From Acanthaster planci (taxonomy: Eukaryota; Echinodermata; Asteroidea; Valvatida; Acanthasteridae), in the NCBI RefSeq assembly GCF_001949145.1, contig NW_019091392.1:390418-407798 (forward strand): a stretch of DNA of 17,381 bases, in the 5' to 3' direction. The notes beneath the pieces were generated by a model. That model made no database searches. It had not been told where the DNA came from and saw nothing but the letters and a program-made list of their open reading frames with translations. Both the position numbers and the translations under genes were made by a program. Below are positions 10,655-17,381 of this stretch, piece after piece (position 1 is the first letter of the stretch; each line of letters starts with the position of its first letter).

Positions 10655-10679
10655 TCCGGGGCCCACTTCAGGGCCCGGA
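10655..10679. repeat. GC-rich hairpin in AT-rich intron
   Basis: TCCGGGGCCC, loop ACTTCA, then GGGCCCGGA: nine pairs with one bulged G. The composition contrasts sharply with its surroundings. Confidence 0.75.
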
Positions 10680-12014
10680 AAATTTTGAAATGTAGATGCT
10701 TTGTGGTACAACCACTGGCCTTTTTTTTTTAATATGCAATTTATGCATATTTCGAATGTAACTGTTTTCTTCCTTAAGGCTAAAATAAACAAGCAATATC
10801 TTTCCAAAATTGTAAGAATCGAGGTTTTAGTGCGAGTTGGCCCCTTTCCACCTGATTTGACCAAGTTTTTCACATTTCATTTCTTCGATTCAAAGAATGC
10901 ATGCTCCAGGCTTTTGGATTTGCAGGGCCCAGATTGTGTCACAGAACGTTAATTGCAGTGACATGTACTCCATCCACGTCCATTTCCATGGATTTGTTAC
11001 TTGAAGATCAGTCTTGTCAAACTGATTGTATCTGAGTCAGAGCCTCTTTGGACAATTATGCACTTGCGTTGCACTGACATTTTAATGAGTTTATGTTTAA
11101 AAAATATCGGAAATTTCGTACAAAACGATGCCCATAAAGCATGTAAAATCTGCACTTGAAAAAGGAAGAAAAACAAGGAAAATCTAGCTGGTTTGAAGCA
11201 AAAAGGGCGGAAAATGAAATTTGGCATACTCAACGAAAAGCAGAAATCAGCTAACAATTGGAGATTTCACACCTAAAATATATATTCAGTTTTCCACAAT
11301 TGTTTCTTTTTAAAAAGGGAGACTTGCAAATAAATTTATATTCATCACACTTTAAATGCAGAAGTCTTTGACTGCCGAGTATGAAATAAGTACTTGGAAT
11401 CACACACAGTGAGTAATGCACTGTCCTGTGAATTTTCTGTGGATTTTTTGGCCCCTGTGATTTTTCACAATCTCACACGTCAACGAGCGAAGTGGAAATC
11501 TGGCCAATATTCCTTTACTGGAGAATTTCTGAGAACAGTATTTATACAAGAAGTTTACACTTTAGCTTTCAAATCAGAACCTGTCTTAGAAAGAAGCACT
11601 GGAAACAAATTAAAAAAGGTATATTTTCATTTCAAGCAATCCGTAACAGGAAAATGACTAATACACAAATCAGGTCTGGCATGTACCTGTCTGTGCATGG
11701 CATAGCTGGCACAAGGCGGTTGTGGCTGAAGGGGAAAATGAAAGACAGCTGGTTGTTGTTAGGGAAAAATTGACAAATCCCCTCTCACCACAAGAACAGG
11801 ATTTGTGGTAATAAACAGCCATTTGGACTGCCAGAGAAAATTATTTGTTAAAAGGTTTGAAAAATGATAGCTGCAAAGTTTATGAACATATCCTTAATAC
11901 AGAGTGTTTGCTAATAAGATAAAGGAACCATTCAACATTAGCGTGTAATGGACGCTACGATAACTGGAGGATTACCAGTATCCATTGATAACTCATTTTT
12001 GTAAAATGTCAACT

Positions 12015-12022
12015 GTTGGCAG
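12015..12022. repeat. Left target-site duplication GTTGGCAG
   Basis: Matches GTTGGCAA at 14035-14042 in seven of eight bases and directly abuts the CAGGCTTGGGC terminus. Confidence 0.72.
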
Positions 12023-14034
12023 CAGGCTTGGGCAACACTCCTGGTTCCAAGAGGAACCACAGTTCCAAAGAGAAATTGGAATCAGCAGCTCTGCTTTTGT
12101 GAAGGACCAGGTACCCATCAGCGGCAGTTCCACCTTCAAATAGCCAACTCCAAACATCAAATATGAATCCAACTCACCGCTCAGGCAAGCCTACTGTGCC
12201 TGTGAGTGACAACTCTAACGTCAAATCTGAGTCTCCACTCAGGCTGACCTACCACGCTGGCATGTCGTAACAACTAAATGTACTATACATGTACAAACAT
12301 GTACAATGCCTGAGTGTGAAAAGGTGTACATATTTGAACGATGGTCAGCATCGCACTGCAGTTTCCGTTAACTTGCCTCCAAGTTGAGTAGTAGGGCATT
12401 CAGAACAGGGTCAAGAATGGTTTTGTTTGGCCACTTCATGATCTCTTTGGCCTAAGATGGAATTTAAGGGTGTGGCTACAAGGCAGCTGGCATGCAGAAT
12501 ATTGTACTGAATATACATGAACACAATTGAATGCAGGGAGGATTTGGCAGTGTTATGCACAAGGAATGCAGTAAATTGCATGTTCGCCATTGATCTTCAG
12601 TGAATTCTTACCACATCCTCACATATTCATCGCGCAAGGCCACAATGCATACCGTCTGCTGATTTTAGATGTCAACAGTGCACCGACTGCCAAGAGGACC
12701 CCATTTGCAAGTAAAGAGGCCAGCAGGCTGTCTGATATTTGACTCTGAATAATGTTGACCTCAACATTGCTCAGCCACAATTGCCAGTTTTGCCAATTGC
12801 CAATACCTGTAACATACCTGTAACATTCAGTCAGTGATTAAATTTATTTGTGTTGCCTGATTAATGAATTTGATCAGGATGTGTGTAATGATCCATTCAT
12901 CAGTGTTGCTTCAGTCCAATGAGTCTATTTATTCCCATTTTTTTTTGGAGTTTATCTCGATTGTTTCATTATTAGCCTTTGAATTTCAGTGTAATATTTT
13001 ACCATGTTTTTGTGTACAAGCTGGAGAGTTTTTTGAAGTTTTGTCTTTGATGAAAAAGAACATAAGTAATTGATTGTTGCCCACACAGCACACATGTTGA
13101 GTGTACATTTGTTTTTGCCTAACAACTAAAGATAGATCATCTGCCACATTGAATACTGTATGCCCCTGCCAATATGCTTCAGGTTTTCAGTAACAATAGA
13201 GCTGTCTATTGCATACTTTTAACTCAGCGCACGAATCAGTCTATTACCGGTATCATGGGCGACATGTACCACTCTGTGGTTATGCACGCAAACTGAGATC
13301 CTCTAAGCCATGTAACGCATGTAGCGTTGTCAACGAAATGGATCGGACCCTATGAGCAAGCTGGTCCAGTGAGGGTTCCAGTTCTCAACTTCTCACTTGA
13401 TAGGCGATATCGTAGAGCCGGTGCCATGTATGGACCCAGGCAATGGTACCGCTTACAAGATAATGTACATGTGGTCTTTCAGAGTTTATATTTACACGTA
13501 CATATATGATGAGCCCACTGCGGACAAATGCCTTGTGCCAACTTGAAGCTTATACATGGTCATTCACGATACGTTGGCAAACGCTCAATAAGTAAACGGG
13601 ATCCAGTCCATACATTAAGTGCCATGGCGTGATCACGATTACATTTGTACATGGGTAAAGTTACATGTACTTAGGCCATGGCAAATCGCTTATTGTTCTG
13701 ATTGGATACACATGGATGTTGAATGGTAAGGAGGAAGCAGTGCTGAGTTGTACTTAGAGGTTGCAGATTTATTCCAACCACGACTGGTCTATGAAGAGGC
13801 GAAAATCAAATAAAAAATGCCCACTGTGGATAATCTTAAGCCCACAAAAGACCAAAAGCAGGTCCGTTGTGCTGTTCATAAGTGCCGCCGGCATGATGGG
13901 ACAACAGATTTTTCATGTGTTTAATTAAACCTTTTGTTTTTCTTTATATCCTTGGGAGCTGGTTCTAACTCGGGATCATGGCTCTTAATTGGAGTCGGAA
14001 CCAGCTCTGAGCATTCTGGAGCTGCCCAAGCCTA
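12023..14034. mobile_element. 2,012-bp hAT-like DNA transposon remnant
   Basis: The left end begins CAGGCTTGGGCAACACTCC; the reverse complement of the right end begins TAGGCTTGGGCAGCTCC. Eleven of the first 12 bases agree. The flanks are GTTGGCAG (12015-12022) and GTTGGCAA (14035-14042), an 8-bp target duplication with one change. An 8-bp duplication and a CAGgsnTGGGCAA-type terminus are hallmarks of the hAT superfamily. Subterminal motifs recur at both ends: a TGGTTCC/GGAACCA hairpin at 12042-12059 and a perfect 10-bp GAGCTGGTTC/GAACCAGCTC pair at 13956-13965 and 13998-14007. Two diverged copies of a 50-bp repeat lie at 12145-12252. Open frames inside are at most 69 codons, and I see no intact BED finger or hAT dimerisation motif, so it is non-autonomous or heavily decayed. 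It sits in the last intron of the DBHS-like gene. Confidence 0.78.
12145..12252. repeat. Subterminal direct repeats of the hAT-like element
   Basis: Copy 1 (12145-12194) and copy 2 (12210-12252) both run CAACTCyAA...TCAAATmTGArTC...ACTCA...CTCAGGC...CCTAC, with a 65-bp offset and small deletions in copy 2. Subterminal repeats in hAT elements commonly bind transposase; that role here is inference. Confidence 0.6.
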
Positions 14035-14042
14035 GTTGGCAA
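14035..14042. repeat. Right target-site duplication GTTGGCAA
   Basis: Follows directly after the GCCCAAGCCTA terminus; partner of 12015-12022. Confidence 0.72.
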
Positions 14043-14318
14043 TATTGAACATACATGTACATACCGGTATACAGTCGAGCACGCTTAATAGGAGCTTGAA
14101 GGGACTCCCAAAAAAACCTTGTCTTACGGTGAACCTCATGTTATACGCGTTGACATTTATTCCATTCATAAATGGAGACATTGCATGGGCCAATCATAAT
14201 CGTGCACCATGCAAGCATTGTTATACACTACGGCAATGTACATGTACTGCAGGCCTACAAGTAGTGTAAATTACAGTATATCAGTATCCGATGTACAGCC
14301 TTTAACTTGTTAATAAAT

Positions 14319-14344
14319 TTCAAATCATATTAATATGATTTGAA
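14319..14344. repeat. 26-bp perfect palindrome
   Basis: The half-site TTCAAATCATATT is followed with no spacer by its exact reverse complement. It lies in the intron about 275 bp beyond the right end of the hAT-like element. Confidence 0.9.
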
Positions 14345-15084
14345 CGAATAAAACAATGCTTTCGAACACGCCTACTTGTTTGACGAAATAGCAGAGTACA
14401 GAGGTTTAAGTGGCTGGCAGCCCTGCGCCACGTTTTGACCTCAAAATTAACGATCATAAAACTTGCAGAGGTGAGTTTGGTATTATTCTAAAGCATAATG
14501 TTTCAAGAGTCCGAAAACCCTTAAACTGTTCCTAAATATCCCAGAACAGTCAGGAGCACCAAAAATGCAGAGGTACTCATCAAAAGTTTGCGTTTAACAA
14601 CACGTGTCAGGATGCCATTTAAACAAATTCTACAAATTTTAACTGGCGAAAATGTGAGTTATTTTTTGGTAAATTTTTTAATTTGTAAGTCACCAATCCA
14701 TTTTGGTCCATCACTACCATCAAACGAATTTCCTGTCCGCTTTTCTACGGGTACTACCGAAACCTAGTAGAAACTTGTGAAGTCTTGACACATTTGACAC
14801 CGTGAATCGCTGCAAATAAAATTTTGTGAAGCGGTCCATTAATGTGTACCCTGCACGCTGACTGTATATGAAAACGCCGAAGACTTCATTATAATATTTT
14901 TCAGGGGTGTGAGTGGCCACTTACAATTAAAGCTGACAAAATGCTAAAATAAAAGTTCCAATACTTTTGTTCAGACCAGGTGTACAAAAAGGCTAAAATT
15001 CAGAGTTAACATCTAAATGAAAAAGCTAACTCAGCTAAAAAGCTGCTCACATCCCTGATTTTTATATTAATCCTAATCCTACAT

Positions 15085-15122
15085 AATACTACAAATTACT
15101 AGTTGTAGTAAAATGTAGTATT
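15085..15122. repeat. Overlapping inverted repeats ACTACAA / TTGTAGT
   Basis: AATACTAC (15085-15092) faces GTAGTATT (15115-15122), and inside them ACTACAA (15088-15094) faces TTGTAGT (15103-15109). The two pairings share bases, so they are alternative folds. No function is implied. Confidence 0.6.
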
Positions 15123-15476
15123 CAGCCCTGCTGCTTGTAAGAGGACATGACCTTATTGTTCTCTGAAGCCATTAAAATATGATAGATATGACAAATGTAC
15201 CATATCGTGCTTTGGCTTGATGAATGTGTGGCTTTATTGTTCTCTGTACGAGTAACAATGGAAGTAACCAAGCAAGAAGTAGTAATTCAAAGTGCTAGGT
15301 CCTTCAGGCTCAGACGACTTCTTAATTTTGTAGTACTGAGTAGTGTAAGCCAAACAATACGCTTGGCGGTTACGGTTAAAACATTGTAGATTATTACGAT
15401 CAGTCTCAAACACACCAGGGCTACAGCTTCTGACAAAGTGTAACATGAACCCATGGTTGTATCACTAGTGCATTAC

Positions 15477-15507
15477 ACATGTGCATTAACTAGCACAATG
15501 CACATGT
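15477..15507. repeat. Perfect 11-bp inverted repeat near the last-intron donor
   Basis: ACATGTGCATT (15477-15487), a 9-nt spacer, then AATGCACATGT (15497-15507). On the gene's strand it lies about 90 nt inside the intron, and the spacer holds the first in-frame stop (15492-15490) met if the donor is not used. Confidence 0.8.
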
Positions 15508-15594
15508 ACATGAGTGAACTTGCAGATACTTTCTGCTTTTTTCTTTTTTAAAAACAAATATCGCTGTGCCACAGCAACATGTGCATGTACTTAC

Positions 15595-15783
15595 CGTTTG
15601 AATAGGCTGTCCTTGTCCAGGACCCATCCTGCCAACATTTGAATTGCCACCAGCGAGTCCTTGCAGAGATTGCAGGGCCTGCATGTTTGGATTAGCAAGG
15701 AGTCCTTGGTTTCCTGGTCCACCCATACCACCAGCTTGATTCATCTGGCCTTGATGTCCACTACTGCCACGCATTTGTAAGCC
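15595..15783 (-). CDS. Penultimate coding exon of the same DBHS-like gene (Gly/Gln/Met-rich linker)
   Basis: The minus strand shows an AT-rich, T-rich tract, then TTGTTAG|GGC at 15783, an open frame of exactly 63 codons, and the donor ACG|GTAAGT at 15595/15594. Both junctions are phase 0, matching the terminal exon. The peptide begins GLQMRGSSGHQGQMNQ and ends GRMGPGQGQPIQT. It is rich in Gly, Gln, Met and Asn, with a QALQSLQGL patch mid-exon and no folded-domain signature. This suits the disordered region between the coiled coil and C-terminal tail of SFPQ/NONO proteins. The evidence for an exon is strong: in-phase acceptor and donor, 189 bp with no stop, and composition unlike the surrounding AT-rich DNA. 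Reading through the donor would add VSTCTC... and stop at TAG (15492-15490), giving a different 34-residue C-terminus. Confidence 0.7.
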
Positions 15784-15907
15784 CTAACAATGTAACAATG
15801 TATAAAAAATACAATCAACCACCGAGGAATAGACATAGTTCAATAGGCAATTAACATTGAGACAAAAAGCATGTGATATACAGGCTTCAACCTTAAGCTT
15901 CAGAGGA

Positions 15908-15927
15908 TCAAGGCCACTTGGCCTTGA
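15908..15927. repeat. 20-nt palindrome within a CAAGGCCA cluster
   Basis: TCAAGGCCA-CT-TGGCCTTGA is a 9-bp inverted repeat with a 2-nt centre. CCAAGGCCA recurs twice more within the next 60 bp, suggesting a short degenerate repeat. Confidence 0.8.
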
Positions 15928-16607
15928 ATGCTCCCAAAAATCAAAGGACACCAAGGCCAACTGGAAGGGCACCAAGGCCACTTTGAAATGTTTACTTATC
16001 ATGCTTGGTGTTGTGTCTTTTTACTTTTCATGATGCCATAAAGGCAACACTGTATTTCAAAAATTAGTTACATGTAATTAGTCACAAACAATGCAATTCA
16101 AACAAGTTGGTCACTGGGTCACAAACATTTATCCAATAAAAGCCCACTGTCATGCCCAGTACCCGTGTGAATGCCAGTAAAATAGCAAGGAAAAAATAGA
16201 TTGGGTCGTATTCCCATCCACAAAACCCCCAAAATTGTGCAATGTACTGAATCCAATCAGTGTAGAACGTTTAATTCTGTGTCGGTACTTGTAACCAGTC
16301 TATGTATAAAAGTAGTCTGGTGCCACGTTTATAGAGTCACAAAACTAAACGACGTTGATATGGTTGCCATACAGTACCATGTTGTCTACAGAGCGACGCA
16401 AAAACCAGTCCATAAAAAAAATAGTGCTCAGTGCGACTGGCCAGTTGTTGACAGAAATGCTAGTACTAAGGGTAACTTGAAAGTTGAATACAGCTTTAAA
16501 TACACGAAGGCCTACTGATCATTGAAGAGGGGCACGTCAGCCACGTGGCCTAAAGGAACGCACCATTTTTAAAGGGCCTCATGGCAACTCACTGGGGCAT
16601 TACAGCA

Positions 16608-16627
16608 GTGGCCGCTGGTGGCCGCTG
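16608..16627. repeat. Exact tandem duplication of GTGGCCGCTG
   Basis: Two adjacent identical 10-mers in otherwise AT-rich DNA. Confidence 0.85.
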
Positions 16628-17253
16628 TAAAGAACCCTGGATATACACAGATGTTATCTACACAAGACAACTTGATTATCAGAGAACAGATTTTCATCTC
16701 TACAACATTTCAAATAAGTCAACAGGTGGCACAGTATAATGCCACCATTAAAACACGTGCATTGCAGGAGTCAATTGGTGGAACAATTATCAGTTGCCGA
16801 CGCACCTGTTCCTGGTTGTAGCCTGCATGAAGATTTTCGGCCAATACTTCCAACGCAAGAAATCAAGTTAAACATAAATCACACCCAAACTATGAGCAAT
16901 TTCTTCAGTGCACAATCTCATTTCCTTCTACATTTCACCTATCAGGAAGTTTGGAATGGAAATCGAATCACAAAATGTAGTAAGTTTCCCATCAGCTTTC
17001 CCCGAGTCACTGCTCACTGAGTCACATTGGTTCCCACTGCTAAACAGAATTATTACAGACGTGCCAGGAACCATTAAAACTGGAATTGATATGGTACAAT
17101 TGGCAATCATTGAAAATGATCAGAAATAGAAAACTTTGTAACAAAAATTTCTGCAAGTTAAGTTTGGTTTTGATTTCTTTAATGGAAAGCATCCTTACAG
17201 TTGTAGCAGTAACAAAAAATTGTCCACATCAGTCATCTGTATGATGTACATTT

Positions 17254-17350
17254 ACCTCATATGCGGCTGGTCTACATGGCTACCCATTCACAGATGTATG
17301 TACATGTACCTCATATGCGGCTACCCATTCACTGATGCATGTACATGTAC
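17254..17350. repeat. Two-unit tandem repeat at the right edge
   Basis: Unit 1 (17254-17307) and unit 2 (17308-17350) share ACCTCATATGCGGCT, CTACCCATTCAC, GATG and ATGTACATGTACC. Unit 1 has an extra segment (GGTCTACATGG) of about 11 bp. The array may begin earlier in degraded form (CATCTGTATGATGTACATTT at 17234) and may continue past the window. Confidence 0.75.
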
Positions 17351-17381
17351 CCACAAATTGATACAGACCATGCCACATGCT

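Larger units (their letters stand above)
8453..12014. other. Intron interior with no supported gene
   Basis: About 3.6 kb of AT-rich intron. I could support only small hairpins at 9853-9874 and 10655-10679. The open frame at 10439-10873 (-) spans a GC-rich hairpin and has no protein-like features. A perfect CTGCAT-AC-ATGCAG palindrome sits near 8510. Nothing else stands out. Confidence 0.5.
5536..15594 (-). other. Last intron of the DBHS-like gene, 10,059 bp
   Basis: The intron is bounded by GTAAGT (15594-15589 on the minus strand) and the acceptor ...TTTGTACCGCTATACAG ending at 5536. The donor is near consensus. The acceptor has a poor pyrimidine tract interrupted by purines, and no obvious strong branch point; a CAATGAC-like sequence lies about 35 nt upstream. 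The intron is more than 50 times the length of either flanking exon and carries at least two transposon insertions. No exon on either strand could be supported inside it; the open frames present are short and have no recognisable protein features. Confidence 0.62.
15784..17381 (-). other. Intron upstream of the penultimate exon (partial)
   Basis: The 1.6 kb right of the TTGTTAG acceptor contains no further exon I could recognise on the minus strand; none of the coiled-coil or RRM coding expected in a DBHS gene appears. It contains the AAGGCCA-rich palindrome (15908-15927), a 10-bp duplication (16608-16627) and the tandem repeat at the right edge. The open frames here (up to 105 codons, 16201-16518 +) have no recognisable motif. 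A short exon could have been missed. Confidence 0.5.

Noticed and set aside
10439-10873. 144-codon minus-strand open frame, the longest in the window
   Set aside because: The predicted protein has no recognisable domain or plausible composition. It runs through a GC-rich hairpin and a poly-T tract, which suggests a chance open frame in intron.
13327-13509. STKWIGPYEQAGPV, reminiscent of the C-terminal part of retrotransposon integrases
   Set aside because: The likeness covers about 14 residues, then is lost. There is no adjacent integrase core, and it lies within the hAT-like element, so it is probably coincidence.
13855-13915. RCAVHKCRRHDGTT, faintly like a BED zinc finger of hAT transposases
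   Set aside because: Cys/His spacing is wrong, stops lie close on both sides, and its position and strand do not fit an N-terminal finger in this element.
1-17381. CRISPR arrays, operons or other prokaryotic systems
   Set aside because: No regularly spaced identical repeats, no dense gene layout and no ribosome-binding-site pattern; splice sites and transposon remnants indicate an animal nuclear genome.

Overview
This is a stretch of animal nuclear DNA, AT-rich and mostly non-coding. It contains the 3' end of one interrupted gene on the minus strand, set among transposon remnants, foldbacks and simple repeats. Evidence for a eukaryote: canonical GT-AG splice junctions, very low coding density, a poly(A) signal, a tRNA-like repeat core, and terminal-inverted-repeat elements with target-site duplications. 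The dispersed palindrome TACATGTA / ACATGTACATGT is abundant. I associate that with marine invertebrate genomes (amphioxus, echinoderms, hemichordates, molluscs), but I cannot fix the species.

The gene: two minus-strand exons join in phase 0. The penultimate exon (15783 to 15595, 63 codons, Gly/Gln/Met/Asn-rich) ends in a strong donor, ACG|GTAAGT. The terminal exon (5535 to 5302, 77 codons plus stop) begins at a CAG acceptor. It encodes an RFDQ motif, a Gly/Pro-rich stretch, an Arg/Asp-rich stretch and a basic tail ending KRPRRY. Together they look like the low-complexity C-terminus of a DBHS-family paraspeckle/splicing protein (SFPQ/NONO/PSPC1/NonA). The RRM and coiled-coil exons would lie beyond the right edge. 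An AATAAA on the minus strand about 185 nt past the stop, followed by GT-rich sequence, gives a plausible 3' end near 5095.

Layout, left to right. Positions 1-5090 lie downstream of the gene and hold no recognisable gene. They contain a 224-bp foldback element with a tRNA-like core (1392-1615) and a 99-nt near-perfect hairpin (2216-2314). Positions 5095-5535 are the 3'UTR and last exon. Positions 5536-15594 are a 10,059-bp last intron. It holds diverged GAGTAC-rich repeats (6253-6805), a nested hairpin resembling a decayed hammerhead (7232-7319), a 753-bp element with 31-bp terminal inverted repeats and a perfect 7-bp (possibly 8-bp) duplication (7693-8445), a 2,012-bp hAT-like element with an 8-bp duplication (12023-14034), and a 26-bp perfect palindrome (14319-14344). 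Positions 15595-15783 are the penultimate exon. Positions 15784-17381 are intron upstream of it, ending in a short tandem repeat.

No new multigene system is visible. The most distinctive items are the tRNA-cored foldback, the two transposons defined here from their ends and duplications, the miRNA-like hairpin, and the very long final intron with a weak acceptor. That intron suggests intron retention or an alternative C-terminus.
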